Positions 55,601 to 64,000 of a stretch of DNA of 64,000 nucleotides are shown here, one piece after another. A program made the position numbers and the translations under genes. Each line of letters begins with the position of its first letter. Positions within the stretch are counted from its first letter, which is position 1. The stretch spans positions 2,232,001 through 2,296,000 of the forward strand of contig NZ_CP065217.1 in assembly GCF_015767675.1 (NCBI RefSeq). The letters are read 5' to 3'. Under the pieces are notes generated by a model. The model was not told the DNA's origin. It searched no databases and saw nothing but the letters and a program-made list of their open reading frames with translations. The stretch is from Vibrio navarrensis (GTDB taxonomy: Bacteria > Pseudomonadota > Gammaproteobacteria > Enterobacterales > Vibrionaceae).

Positions 55601-56737
55601 GGCTAATGGTTCATCGACCAAATTGATCACGTTGTAACGTAAGTCACCAGGATGCACACCTGCGGGTTGAGACTTGTTGACAATCTCAATTTCCGGTTTC
55701 CCTGCATCTGAGCCAAACACGTTCAGAGCTTGGTTCATTTTTTCAATAGATTGCAGCGTCGCATCTAAGAAGATTTTGTTTTTCTCTTCAAAGAAATTGT
55801 CTGTCAGATAGTATTTGATTGATTCTTGGTTTGGATTGAAACGATTAAGATAAACAACATCGCGATCATACTTGTTAGTAATAGGATTGAGTGCTTTCGT
55901 TGCGGTTGTAAAAAAGCCGATATCGTTTTCGTCCCCTACTGGGTACAGAATGGGCTGATAACCTTCGGTGGCAATTGCACTCTCATGCACTAATGAATAG
56001 TAGAAACGCGATTTGAACGCACCATCAACCAAGGCATCTGAAATGCTAGCTTTGGTAGCAAAATCGATATAGTCGGTAAGTTTGTCCATATCGACACGGA
56101 ATGTACGCTCTAATTCAAAGTTGAGAACACCTTTCTTTGGATCGAACTCCCAAGAGATAAGCCTTGGTGTGCCTTGCTCAGAAACGCCATCCGTAAGGCC
56201 ATAAAGATCTTCCATGTTAAACTCGGAGACTTCTAGATCCTCTGGTATAGGAGTAAAATGTGTTTTTTTTCTATAACTTAAGCTTGCATCACCGTTGACT
56301 TCTTCTTCATTAGTACAATCGCCGTAGGAATCTTCTTGGCAACGATATGCAGCGAAATCACCTGGGATAGTCAAAACTTGAGCAAAGTTAACCGTGTCAT
56401 CATCGGCTACAAACTTGTCATCACCACAATAATTATTTTCATCTTTTGGTAAATGCGCATTTGGATAGTTCTTATCATAGCTGCGTACTTCCAAGCCTTC
56501 TTTAGTAAAGCAAAGCTCTACGTAGCGAGGATCGCCTTGTAAGAAAGGGAACTGGTTTAAAGCGAAGCGAGGTGCTGCTCCGGTGGTTGGAACATAAAAC
56601 CAACGACCATCTTTAAGATCTTTTACCGCGATTTCTTTCGCATCTCTTTCAACATGGTCATAGGCCTGATCATCTGCTCCACAGCCTGCTAATAATGCTG
56701 TAATTGCAGATGCAAGAGCTAATCTTTTAAACATCAT
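52616..56737 (-). CDS. Large metzincin-type zinc metalloprotease lipoprotein
   Basis: 1373 aa. Lipoprotein signal MMFKRLALASAITALLAGC with lipidated Cys at 19, followed by GA rather than Asp, so probably outer membrane. The zinc motif HELGHNMGLRH lies at residues 593-603 (HExxHxxGxxH), and a Met-turn YSSTMDYAP follows about 30 residues on, both defining the metzincin clan; the neighbourhood resembles the zinc-dependent metalloprotease families with DUF5117/DUF4953 domains. The N-terminal 550 and C-terminal 700 residues have no recognised domain. Codon use is A+T-richer than neighbours. The preceding gene encodes an outer-membrane barrel. Substrate unknown. Confidence 0.85.
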   Translation of the reverse strand: MMFKRLALASAITALLAGCGADDQAYDHVERDAKEIAVKDLKDGRWFYVPTTGAAPRFALNQFPFLQGDPRYVELCFTKEGLEVRSYDKNYPNAHLPKDENNYCGDDKFVADDDTVNFAQVLTIPGDFAAYRCQEDSYGDCTNEEEVNGDASLSYRKKTHFTPIPEDLEVSEFNMEDLYGLTDGVSEQGTPRLISWEFDPKKGVLNFELERTFRVDMDKLTDYIDFATKASISDALVDGAFKSRFYYSLVHESAIATEGYQPILYPVGDENDIGFFTTATKALNPITNKYDRDVVYLNRFNPNQESIKYYLTDNFFEEKNKIFLDATLQSIEKMNQALNVFGSDAGKPEIEIVNKSQPAGVHPGDLRYNVINLVDEPLANGLLGYGPSVSNPMTGEIIKGHVNQYAGVSRTTVPYNWDNLARFYNRNQLDTNGLDPLPTEDKAAKTEVESRVASLATMAAIAKLEADENSQVPMISKEELLPGRLATKNPTSLVKNFNDDMAFEDVVAAEENRLAFWSENNVYPVEATWVSSTSKAMLDNLKLDDDRYFDIKMDDSGNEVSRQLKRWKALPKDLQTIVANAITVATYSNTLVHELGHNMGLRHNFKGSNDKANYYTLEQAHKLGLTNIPAYSSTMDYAPSMLDETPTWGLYDIAAFKFGYGRKVETIQDASVAKPEPLVEPSADASEEEKAAYSAYLAAKKAYEESFAYKFGSNPANESLMVCSEVEKLSGENDGKSLYNCDFSRFDSAALSGNVDDYAKTRYGVLYYLDKANEIERKKYDFCTDGNVSLNSDCNRFDEGTTLDEIVSYEWQNYLDSYDRRNLAVYSTTGLYSSDYPNYIVRRYSEMSSIRDKMEDLERIDNIYTNLGYSASTDKPGDFLLRLASNPTYCVDGRATNTWFCDYAYGAQKAAAFFLDVLRTPEHQCVIENASGTQKIVSLGKLLDNNSHLIPADYDLAAANCFDKLAAEFIEDADTGYKAVAETKDGRFLTSIGTIDPDYPWSNAVSVLGNWPDKGLASYFLARRYSNRYTDEVSFASLLDIPGVQAEYENIMANIVAGKSLNKPVELVDKAGNAYTNLKGVNVNIHLTEQMESLSPMPRGIKTFFGISNRSRERIADVILNMGVSQMQSNDFKVKARGKAQFDSFTKQQDRYGIIAGDKVEFVIEGKKFVATKSNKLAYSYANQLVTSDGYDLKTYLDGYDAAVLATIASNIDKAWGVFRTDIKPAYHDAVLLFDAPMVNAMKVAIDADIAADVELISTSFNSFVTANITAGDIVYDNVASTLSYKGGKAHSVDDVYAAYYDAFLLIANNYGDDMMFAVDNVYAGYTAAESADKDLWSKDLNLIQAYLKGDIGTVAGKYYELLDRLPNSSDFE

Positions 56738-56765
56738 TTAGAAATCCTTGTTATTTATTTTATTC

Positions 56766-57632
56766 CTAGAAGGAGAACGTTACTGTTGCTGTATATGAGG
56801 CATTCTCTTGATCGAGCAGATCTATATTTCCTATGGTGCCTCTTTCTGCGTCTTGATAGAAACCAGAAGATGATGCGGTCAATGACATCGACCAACTATC
56901 ACTGAAGCTATAATCTGCATACAGTGAACCTTCGTAGTTCCAACTGCTTCTCCGAGTCCCCTGATAACTAACCGTATTCCCTCCAAGTGCAGTTATGCCG
57001 ATAGAAAGAGAATCCCACGATTTTACAGCCGAAGTAGACAACGAATATGTCCACTCGGTAAGTGACTTACCGCCAGCTGTTTTATATTTATGAAAATTCT
57101 TTCTCAAACGAGGAGAAATACTAAAGTCAATGTCCCACGCTGTTAGCGTGACAGGAACCGAAAGACGAAACGCTGTTTGCAATTCGTCTTTTTCAGAGGA
57201 TTCGGAGGTCGGAATAGTGAATTGTCCACTTGCACCAATTTTTCCAGTCTCACCAAAATTGTAGAGATTCGAATAGCTCAGACCTAGAACAGAATCCGTC
57301 GCGTAAGTGCCGGTTTCGTCCTCAAAGGCTCGATATCCACCAGTCGAAAAGTAAACTTTGGTGTTGCTAGATAGCTTGTAGCTTAGATCACCACTCCAAG
57401 AGAGATTGCGAACAGAACGATGGTCATCTTTGTTGTAAATGTTGGTATCGTAAGATAGAGAGACGGCTCCACTCACATTACAAACAAAACAAGATGCGCT
57501 CTCTTCAGTTTTGGTCGATTCTGCCCCGCTGTTGTCAACCGTATTATTCTCATCGGCCAAGGCTGAGGTTGAGAATAATGCGGCTAATATCACAGCAAGT
57601 GGCGTCACCTTCCACTTTGTTGTGTGCTGCAT
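56766..57632 (-). CDS. Predicted outer-membrane beta-barrel protein
   Basis: 288 aa. Signal peptide (TPLAVILAALFSTSALA, cleavage before DENN), an acidic/Ser-rich N-terminal segment with a CFVC Cys pair around 48-51, then repeated amphipathic strands of about ten residues with alternating aromatics (SLSYDTNIY, WSGDLSYKLSS, VYFSTGGY and so on). The last residues ATVTFSF end in Phe, the classic C-terminal beta-signal for Bam insertion. Likely 10-14 strands. No family recognised. It is 28 bases upstream of the metzincin gene on the same strand, a probable operon. Confidence 0.75.
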   Translation of the reverse strand: MQHTTKWKVTPLAVILAALFSTSALADENNTVDNSGAESTKTEESASCFVCNVSGAVSLSYDTNIYNKDDHRSVRNLSWSGDLSYKLSSNTKVYFSTGGYRAFEDETGTYATDSVLGLSYSNLYNFGETGKIGASGQFTIPTSESSEKDELQTAFRLSVPVTLTAWDIDFSISPRLRKNFHKYKTAGGKSLTEWTYSLSTSAVKSWDSLSIGITALGGNTVSYQGTRRSSWNYEGSLYADYSFSDSWSMSLTASSSGFYQDAERGTIGNIDLLDQENASYTATVTFSF

Positions 57633-57748
57633 ACTTTTTAACTTCCATGAAAATTAAGTTTATTAGAATAAACTTAAATTTAAACAGTTTATCAATTTTA
57701 AAATGCACGTGTCCTTCGTGGCATAATAACCTCGATAAACCTCTTAAC

Positions 57749-57767
57749 CGCAAAGCGTATCTTTGCG
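57749..57767. terminator. Hairpin upstream of the barrel gene
   Basis: CGCAAAG at 57749-57755 pairs with CTTTGCG at 57761-57767 over CGTAT, in the 230-base gap between the ABC operon end and the barrel gene. It may end the ABC operon, though the minus-strand T-run is weak. Confidence 0.4.
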
Positions 57768-57863
57768 ATTAAATCCTTATTCATCTTTTACTAATGTAAC
57801 GAATGTTAAATCAATTGAAATAAATCTGTATTTTAGAAAAAACCTTCAGCTTATATAGCTACG

Positions 57864-58694
57864 CTACGAAATTTTCCGAGAGAGTTCTCGCTTTTTCCTT
57901 CTATACTTTGGATGAGTAATTGGTATAGCAGAAAGCAATTTCTTTGTATATTCATTTTGTGGATTATCATACAGCTCAATCGATTTTCCGTATTCCACTA
58001 TTTTTCCAAAGTACATGACGGCAACATTATCGGATACTTGTCTCACTACCGATAAGTCATGAGAAATAAATATCATGGCAAGATTCATTTCTTGCTGCAG
58101 CCTCAAGAGTAAATTAATAATTTGTGCCTGTACGGAAACATCCAACGCCGATACAGATTCATCACAAATGAGTAATTTAGGTTTAAGCGCTATTGCTCTG
58201 GCAATACCAATACGTTGACGCTGCCCACCCGAAAATTCATGCGGATAACGGCTGACCGCATTCGCTGGTAGACCGACTTTTTCAAGTAGTTCAAGTACCC
58301 ACTGTTTGCGCTCTGCTGCCGTCCCCACTTTATGGATAATAAACGGCTCTTCCAAAATCATTCCTATGGTATGGCGTTGATTGAGCGACTCGAGCGGATC
58401 TTGAAAAACGATCTGCATCTCTTTACGCAAAGGACGCATCTCTTTCGGGCTGAGTTGGGTAATATCCCGCCCTTCAAAATAGATCTTACCTTCGGTAGGC
58501 TCGAACAATTTTAAAATGGTTCGGCCCAAGGTGCTTTTACCACACCCTGACTCGCCCACTAGGCCAAGCGTTTCACCACGTTTAACAGAAAGAGATACCC
58601 CATCAACGGCTTTGACTGTGTACCCTTTCGCAAACAATTTTCTACCCGAAACAAAGTGTTGCTTGAGATTGTCGATTCTCAATATCTCTTCCAT
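57864..58694 (-). CDS. Peptide-type ABC transporter ATP-binding protein (OppF-like)
   Basis: 276 aa from the ATG with GAGGG five bases away; a GTG two codons earlier overlaps the previous stop. Walker [19 protein letters not shown] (around 45), Q-loop [12 protein letters not shown], signature [21 protein letters not shown] (around 160), Walker [17 protein letters not shown]. The C-terminal oligopeptide-transporter motif is present in the [15 protein letters not shown] segment. It pairs with the OppD-like ATPase immediately upstream. Confidence 0.92.
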   Translation of the reverse strand: MEEILRIDNLKQHFVSGRKLFAKGYTVKAVDGVSLSVKRGETLGLVGESGCGKSTLGRTILKLFEPTEGKIYFEGRDITQLSPKEMRPLRKEMQIVFQDPLESLNQRHTIGMILEEPFIIHKVGTAAERKQWVLELLEKVGLPANAVSRYPHEFSGGQRQRIGIARAIALKPKLLICDESVSALDVSVQAQIINLLLRLQQEMNLAMIFISHDLSVVRQVSDNVAVMYFGKIVEYGKSIELYDNPQNEYTKKLLSAIPITHPKYRRKKRELSRKIS

Positions 58695-58696
58695 GA

Positions 58697-59563
58697 TCAC
58701 CCTCTGAACTCCGGAAATTTGCTGATATCGATAGGTTTAATCTCAATCAACTGTTTAGGGGCATGCTCTAAGCTCGGCATGAGTCCCATTAAGCGATCTG
58801 TATACGGGTGCTTGGGTGCATCAAACAGCTCAAAGACGTCCGCATACTCGACGATTTTTCCTGCATACATGACCGCAACATCGTCACAAATCTCCGCTAC
58901 CACTCCGAGATCGTGAGTGATAAAAACGACGGCCATGCCCGTTTCCTGTTGTAATTCATTGATCAGATCAAGAATTGATGCCTGTACAGTCACATCCAGC
59001 GCCGTAGTCGGTTCATCACAGATCAAGATTTCCGGTTTGCAAGCCAATGCCATGGCGATCATGACACGTTGTCTCATTCCACCAGAAAGGTTATGGGGAT
59101 ACTCATCCAAGCGCTTCTCCGGCATCGGGATATGCACTTTTTTCAGCATCTCTAATGCATGACTGCGGCGCTCACTGCGGCTCAATTCTGGGCGGTGCAG
59201 TTTAAGCACTTCCATCAATTGTTTGCCGACCGTGTGCACTGGGTTCAGTGCCGTCATAGGGTCTTGGAAGATGATAGAAATGCGATCACCACGCATGGCG
59301 TACATTTCTTGTGCCGGTAACACAGCCAAGTTTTTCCCACGGTAAAGGATCTCGCCGCCGATGATTCGCCCGTAAGGTTTTGGCAATAACCCCATGATGG
59401 ACATCGAGGTGACACTTTTGCCACATCCTGACTCACCCACAAGGCCCAATGTGCGGCCTTTTTTGACATCAAAACTGACGCCATGCAGTACTTGCACAGG
59501 CCCGCTATCCGTTAGAAATTCAGTCTCTAAGTTTCTGACACTTAGTACAACTTCACTGTCCAT
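58697..59563 (-). CDS. Peptide-type ABC transporter ATP-binding protein (OppD-like)
   Basis: 288 aa. Walker [20 protein letters not shown] (around 37), signature [21 protein letters not shown] (around 160), Walker [21 protein letters not shown] and the H-loop [21 protein letters not shown]-terminal [15 protein letters not shown] segment is typical of Opp/Dpp ATPases. Separate from the OppF-like partner, unlike YejF, which fuses both. Confidence 0.92.
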   Translation of the reverse strand: MDSEVVLSVRNLETEFLTDSGPVQVLHGVSFDVKKGRTLGLVGESGCGKSVTSMSIMGLLPKPYGRIIGGEILYRGKNLAVLPAQEMYAMRGDRISIIFQDPMTALNPVHTVGKQLMEVLKLHRPELSRSERRSHALEMLKKVHIPMPEKRLDEYPHNLSGGMRQRVMIAMALACKPEILICDEPTTALDVTVQASILDLINELQQETGMAVVFITHDLGVVAEICDDVAVMYAGKIVEYADVFELFDAPKHPYTDRLMGLMPSLEHAPKQLIEIKPIDISKFPEFRG

Positions 59564-59586
59564 CTTCCTGACCCTATATCCTTTGG

Positions 59587-61425
59587 TTACAGCTTAAATC
59601 TGTCGTCAACAACCGTGACTTCAGGGAACGTCTTGCTTGCTTTCATCGCTTTTTCTGTCTCTTTCTTCACATCCTGATCGATCCAGAAATTGCCGATGTC
59701 CATAGGATGGAAGAAATCTTCGGTTTTCTTCGTCATTGGGTTTGCTGGCATTTTCAGCCAACGCCAGTGAACTGCTCGGGTGTAGGGCACCATATATCCA
59801 GGAACAATTATGGCTGCGTCACTAACGTAATCCTGAATTTGATGAGAGAGCTGGTAACGTTTTTGCTCGTCAAACTCCGCATCGTAGGCTTCGATCAACT
59901 TGTCCAACTCAGGACTGCTGAAGTTCGTGTGGGCGTTGGTTTGCGGTTTATTTGCGTTGTCCGAATGGAGATATTCCCAATAAGCCGGGATTTCACCCGA
60001 CCCCATGTTTAGGAAAGCCAGTTGATGCTTTTTCTCCAGAATGTACTTAAATGCCGATGAGCCATCGACCAGATTTAAGGTAAATTCTAACCCTGCGAGT
60101 TTGGCTTGCTCTTTCAGATAGGCAATACGCGGCGTCCAGCTTTGGTAACCGTAGGTGATGGCAAAAGACAAGCGCTGACCTTTGTCATTCATGCGAATGC
60201 CATCAGGGCCAATCACGTTAAAGCCCGCTTTTTCAAAATGCGCTATCGCTTTCTCGGCGCTAAATTCTGGCGCTTTATTGTCGGCTTTGTCGTATTCACC
60301 ATGGCCAAATCCGAGGCCGTGGGGTTTACGCGAATAATCACCACGCATGATGTTTTCGATCATGCCATCGTAGTCAGTGGCAAACATTAACCCTTTGCGC
60401 ACTTCTAAGTTATCAAGCAGCGGCATGGCAGTGTTGATCCACAAACCGCCCGCGCCTTGCGAAGCTTGGTTGAATCCCCAGAATTTATGGATGTAGCCGT
60501 TTTTAAAACCTTCAGAATCGGCTTTGCTGTGCCAATATTCAGGCAGCACCATATCGAAAAAGTCTAAATTACCTTTCTCAAAATGTTTCAACGCAATGTC
60601 TTGGTCACGAATGATGCTGATGCGTACTTTGTCAACATTGTAGCGATTTTGGTAGTAACGATTGTGGTAACCCCACCAGTTCTTCACATGCTTAAAGGTA
60701 ACACGCTTACCTTTGTCCACTTCATCCATGTAGTATGGCGCCGTGGTTGGCTCAGCTTTGAAGTTGTAAGCACGTACGAAATCGTCCGGCATACCGTCGT
60801 TGTTCTCGTCTTTAGCACCTTTGAAAAAGTGCTGTGGACGCGGCTGTAAGCCGTTGCTTGGCATGTTGATCAACACCATCAAGGCATCGGCGCTTTGTGC
60901 CGTCGACGTTTTGATCGCGATAGTGTAGTCGTCAAACTTCACCACTTCTTTGATGCTGTTAGTGAAGAAATCGTTATACCAGGGATCAATAATGTCTTTC
61001 GATTGGTAGTACTTCATCATGAAGACGTAGTCGTCGGCGGTTACTTTCTCACCGTCTGACCACTTAGCGTTTTTGTCCAGTTTGAAGTAAACCGTTTTAT
61101 TGTCGGCATCAAACGCCCACGCCTCCGCTAATTGCGGGATCCACTTACCTGTGTTTGGATGACGCTGAGCCAATTTGGGCGCACCATCCATAAAGTAGTG
61201 ACGCAGGCCAGAGTTGGCATCAGGGCCAACGCTACGTAATGTTTGCGGGAAACTGGTTAAGTATGTACGCAGCGTACCGCCCTGTTTCGCTTCCGATGAA
61301 GCGAATAGCGGTTCCTCAGTATTGCTGATCCAAGTGATGTCAGCAGGCAAGCTCTGTGCGTAAAGATTAAAACTGACTGCCGCTAACGCAGCAAAAACGG
61401 ACAGCGCCACTCTATTATTTTTCAT
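59587..61425 (-). CDS. Periplasmic solute-binding protein family 5 (YejA-like)
   Basis: 612 aa, with signal peptide (MKNNRVALSVFAALAAVSFNLYA, cleavage before QSLP). The family-5 signature region AWAFDADNKTVYFKLDKNAKWSDGEKVTADDYVFMMKYY is around residue 110. Length and the 'KQGGTLRTYLTSFPQTL' beginning resemble YejA-type peptide/microcin-binding proteins rather than the shorter chitobiose- or dipeptide-binding ones. It delivers substrate to the two permeases; the substrate is likely an oligopeptide, inferred from family only. Confidence 0.88.
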   Translation of the reverse strand: MKNNRVALSVFAALAAVSFNLYAQSLPADITWISNTEEPLFASSEAKQGGTLRTYLTSFPQTLRSVGPDANSGLRHYFMDGAPKLAQRHPNTGKWIPQLAEAWAFDADNKTVYFKLDKNAKWSDGEKVTADDYVFMMKYYQSKDIIDPWYNDFFTNSIKEVVKFDDYTIAIKTSTAQSADALMVLINMPSNGLQPRPQHFFKGAKDENNDGMPDDFVRAYNFKAEPTTAPYYMDEVDKGKRVTFKHVKNWWGYHNRYYQNRYNVDKVRISIIRDQDIALKHFEKGNLDFFDMVLPEYWHSKADSEGFKNGYIHKFWGFNQASQGAGGLWINTAMPLLDNLEVRKGLMFATDYDGMIENIMRGDYSRKPHGLGFGHGEYDKADNKAPEFSAEKAIAHFEKAGFNVIGPDGIRMNDKGQRLSFAITYGYQSWTPRIAYLKEQAKLAGLEFTLNLVDGSSAFKYILEKKHQLAFLNMGSGEIPAYWEYLHSDNANKPQTNAHTNFSSPELDKLIEAYDAEFDEQKRYQLSHQIQDYVSDAAIIVPGYMVPYTRAVHWRWLKMPANPMTKKTEDFFHPMDIGNFWIDQDVKKETEKAMKASKTFPEVTVVDDRFKL

Positions 61426-61452
61426 TTCTGTTTCTTCCTTGTTTTGGCGTTT

Positions 61453-62499
61453 CTATACGTATCTGGTGAATTTCTTAGGATCAAATGCCGCGCGGATCGC
61501 TTCGCCAATGAACGTCACCATAACGAGAATGGCGACGATGGAAGTGACCACGGACGAGACTATCCAAGGTGAATCCAGATTCGACTTTCCTTGTTGTAAC
61601 AACTCACCCCAACTTGGCGTTGGTGGCATCAGACCTAGCCCCAAATAATCCAGTGCGGTCAGCGCAGTAATATTCCCGGCAATGGTAAACGGTGCGAGCG
61701 TGACAATCATCACCATGGTATTTGGCAAGATGTGGTGCATTAAAATACGCCATGTAGACGCGCCCAATGCTTTCGCTGCCAGAACATATTCTCGAGCCGA
61801 CTCTTTATAGGTCATGGTACGCATGTACCACGTCATCCCCATCCAGCCAAATAATACGTTTATGGCCACAAAGAGGGCAAAAGTCGGTTGCGTGATGGAG
61901 ACCAAAATCATGATGACATAGAGAAAAGGCACCATAGACCAAATTTCGATAAGCCGCTGAACAAAAAGGTCGAACTTACCCCCAAAGAAGCCCATCGCAC
62001 AGCCGACAACAGTGCCTATGGCATAGGAGACCGCCATCGTCACCAGAGCGAACCCCATCGCAGTTCGAAAGCCATACACCAATCTGGCAAGAATATCGCG
62101 GCCAATCACATCGGTACCGAGGTAGTGTTTGGCTTGGGCATCTGGTGCAACGGGCGGGAAATCACCGCTAAAATCCTGCTCGTAAGGGTTCCATGGCACC
62201 AGTGGCATCAGCACGAAATTGGAGCCACCTTCTTGTTCAAATTGTTTTTTCAAGCTGCGGTAATCCGTCTCGCTTGAATAGTCCAAGCCAAAATCACTGC
62301 CTGGGCGAACATCACTCACCACAGGGAAAAACCAATCGCCGTTATATTTCACTACCAGCGCTTTGCTGTTGACGAGAAATTCAGCAAACAGCGAAAGCAC
62401 CAGCAAAGTGACCAAGACGATAAATGACCAGTAACCACGCTTAATCTCTTTAAATGCACGAATTTTCTTCTGTGTTAAAGGGCTTACATTGATCATCAT
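61453..62499 (-). CDS. Peptide-type ABC transporter permease (YejE-like)
   Basis: 348 aa. One N-terminal helix (GYWSFIVLVTLLVLSLFAEFLV), a periplasmic loop of about 100 residues (KHYLGTDVIGRDILARLVYGFRTAM marks the end) and five more helices; the EAA loop is ESAREYVLAAKALGASTWRILMHHILPNTM (around 235). The long periplasmic insert is a YejE/DppC-like trait. Its ATG overlaps the stop of the partner permease by four bases. Confidence 0.92.
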   Translation of the reverse strand: MMINVSPLTQKKIRAFKEIKRGYWSFIVLVTLLVLSLFAEFLVNSKALVVKYNGDWFFPVVSDVRPGSDFGLDYSSETDYRSLKKQFEQEGGSNFVLMPLVPWNPYEQDFSGDFPPVAPDAQAKHYLGTDVIGRDILARLVYGFRTAMGFALVTMAVSYAIGTVVGCAMGFFGGKFDLFVQRLIEIWSMVPFLYVIMILVSITQPTFALFVAINVLFGWMGMTWYMRTMTYKESAREYVLAAKALGASTWRILMHHILPNTMVMIVTLAPFTIAGNITALTALDYLGLGLMPPTPSWGELLQQGKSNLDSPWIVSSVVTSIVAILVMVTFIGEAIRAAFDPKKFTRYV

Positions 62500-63518
62500 G
62501 CGCCGAACCTCACTCGTGGATCCGTTAGCGCTACGCAGAGATCCGATAAAATATTTCCAACCATCAACATGACTGCATTAATTGCCACAATTCCCATCAC
62601 AACGGGATAATCCCGTTCAATGATCGATTCATAACCGAGTAAACCGATACCATCGATATTAAAAATAACTTCAATTAAGAAGGAGCCCGTCATAAAGAAC
62701 AACAATGAATTACCAAAGTGGCTGGCAATGGGAATTAAACTATTCTGCAGAGCATGTTTACGTACCGCTTTTTGAAATGGTAGGCCTTTGGCAATCGCGG
62801 TACGAATATAGTCGGAAGACAGATTCTCCATTAGGCTGTTTTTCATCGTCATGGTTAAGGTGGCAAAATCACCAATTAAATAGCAGATGAGAGGTAATAT
62901 TGCGTGCCACATGATGTCTTTAACTTGCTCTAAGAGTGTTTCATAATCGGAGAAATCATCCCCGACAAATCCCCCCATTGGAAACCATTCAAGGTTATAG
63001 GCGAAAACAGTAATAAGAAAAACACCAACCACATAACCTGGTAAAGCATAACCAACGAAGATCAGAATGGAAGAGGTTGAATCAAATACAGAGCCGTGTT
63101 TGATCGCTTTAAAATAACCAAGAGGGATGGAGATGAAATAACTGATAAAAAAGGTCATACCACCGTAAAACAGCGAAACAGGCAGACGCTCAGCGATCAT
63201 CGTACCAACGGGTTCGTAATAACGTGTCGATTCGCCGAAATCTAAAACCAATAATCGACTAAGCCACTCTGCGTACGCTTCAAAGACGGGTTTATCTAAG
63301 CCGTAAAATGCATTAAGTTCGGCCATTTGCTCTTCAGAAAGGGCGGAGTTATTTCCTGCAACATTGACGGTCGCGGTGTCATTGCCAGAATGCATGCTTG
63401 CTAACATACGCTCTACTGGACCGCCAGGGACAAATCGCGTAATCGCAAAAATGAGGATAGTGATGCCGAGAAACGTAGGGACAATTAAGGCCATACGTCG
63501 AAGGATATACGATAACAC
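62496..63518 (-). CDS. Peptide-type ABC transporter permease (YejB-like)
   Basis: 340 aa, starting at GTG, which aligns with the usual MxxYxxRR beginning (MLSYILRRMALIVPTFLGI). Six helices and the characteristic NPGGPVERML-like motif RFVPGGPVERML (around 28); the EAA loop is SDYIRTAIAKGLPFQKAVRKHALQNSLIPIAS (around 230). First gene of the operon; ribosome-binding site is weak (AGG touching the start). Confidence 0.9.
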   Translation of the reverse strand: MLSYILRRMALIVPTFLGITILIFAITRFVPGGPVERMLASMHSGNDTATVNVAGNNSALSEEQMAELNAFYGLDKPVFEAYAEWLSRLLVLDFGESTRYYEPVGTMIAERLPVSLFYGGMTFFISYFISIPLGYFKAIKHGSVFDSTSSILIFVGYALPGYVVGVFLITVFAYNLEWFPMGGFVGDDFSDYETLLEQVKDIMWHAILPLICYLIGDFATLTMTMKNSLMENLSSDYIRTAIAKGLPFQKAVRKHALQNSLIPIASHFGNSLLFFMTGSFLIEVIFNIDGIGLLGYESIIERDYPVVMGIVAINAVMLMVGNILSDLCVALTDPRVRFGA

Positions 63519-64000
63519 CTACAATGAGCTCCATGCTGTGACAAATCAGTTCCAAAAGTTGCAACAATCCCGTTACAACAAAATCATGACCAAGCAGAAG
63601 GTACTCGATCACCTCAGCCGCCATGATTTGACAGCTAAGCACGCATTTAAAACAAAATACTGAACTGATATCAAATTCGAAACTGCTAATATGCCTGTCA
63701 CATTAGCTTCACATCTTGAATAGATAATCACGGATCTTTTCTATCTTTCTCTCCTGTACTATTGAACTAGTCAATAGTTTCCCTTTTCATCAAGGTTTAC
63801 CGAACTATCTCCTCCAGCAAAAGCAGAAAATGCACAAATAACATTCATTATTTGTGCATTTTTATGCATTTAAAACTTTTTATAAATATCCGCAAATAAT
63901 GCGATCTATTTCACACTATACCTTCATAAGTATCACATGGCGAACCTATGAAACTAGAGAAGACTTGTATTTATAGACTCTAGTACATCTGCTGGATTTG
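63519..64000. other. Gene-free region at the right edge
   Basis: 480 A+T-rich bases upstream of the ABC operon with no supported gene. ATG-containing frames near 63939-63985 stop after four or eleven codons. The only strong structure is the hairpin at 63829-63860. The promoter of the ABC operon must be here or further right, but no clear -35/-10 pair could be fixed. Confidence 0.45.
63829..63860. terminator. Strong hairpin with T-tract, no adjacent gene
   Basis: AATGCACAAATAA at 63829-63841 pairs perfectly with TTATTTGTGCATT at 63848-63860 over CATTCA, with TTTATGC after it on plus and TTTTCTGC after it on minus. It looks like an intrinsic terminator, either for a minus-strand gene beyond the window or for an unannotated small RNA. 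Confidence 0.75.

Noticed and set aside
52616-57632. Genomic island or prophage
   Set aside because: Composition is A+T-richer, but there is no integrase, tRNA, direct repeat or phage gene at either side.
63364-63663. 99-codon plus-strand frame at the start of the permease gene
   Set aside because: More than half is antisense to a conserved permease N-terminus, and no Shine-Dalgarno precedes it.

Overview
The window reads as a chromosomal segment of a gammaproteobacterium of the Vibrionaceae, most likely a Vibrio close to V. vulnificus or V. cholerae. The reasons are near-identity of many proteins to well-known enterobacterial/Vibrio families, the gene neighbourhoods his operon - NhaC-type transporter - hns (vicH) - gsk - mnmA - hflD - purB and serS - rarA - lolA - ftsK - lrp - ald - cysB, and a moderate base composition. 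The species call is inference. It is mostly core genome: no integrase, transposase, tRNA, rRNA or CRISPR array was seen.

Layout. 1-745 is an AT-rich gene-free stretch with an inverted pair of perfect DnaA boxes. 746-11309 carries a tiny conserved-looking ORF, focA, a coiled-coil lipoprotein, small unknowns, tdk, cysS, ppiB, lpxH, an EAL-HDOD signalling protein and ychJ. A heptanucleotide tandem array (11313-11391) follows. 11563-18899 is a complete eight-gene histidine operon on the minus strand, preceded by a five-His leader peptide and an attenuator. 19071-20966 is an NhaC-family transporter under a lysine riboswitch, so probably a lysine transporter. hns, gsk, an 89-aa unknown, mnmA-hflD and purB follow, with perfect PurR palindromes ahead of both purB and gsk.

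27102-33224 is a tightly overlapping eight-gene minus-strand operon (NTF2-like, short-chain dehydrogenase, FAD oxidoreductase, DUF1365, cyclopropane-synthase-like methyltransferase, DUF2878, chalcone-isomerase-like, DUF3833 lipoprotein). It looks like a membrane-lipid modification pathway, and its promoter carries four TGTACA-like boxes. htpX and a 55-aa ORF come next, then the biotin genes bioBFCD divergent from bioA around a BirA-type inverted repeat.

39990-52537 holds serS, rarA, lolA, ftsK, lrp divergent from ald, a methyltransferase, cysB, a membrane-anchored coiled-coil protein and miaE. 52616-57632 is an AT-richer pair: a predicted outer-membrane barrel and a very large metzincin lipoprotein. 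57864-63518 is a five-gene peptide-type ABC importer operon. The last 480 bases hold no gene but contain a strong hairpin.

The most interesting unexplained units are the lipid operon with its TGTACA operators, the barrel/metzincin pair, the DnaA-box palindrome and the heptamer array. Nothing here could be checked against a database; start codons were chosen from ribosome-binding sites, overlaps and remembered family lengths.
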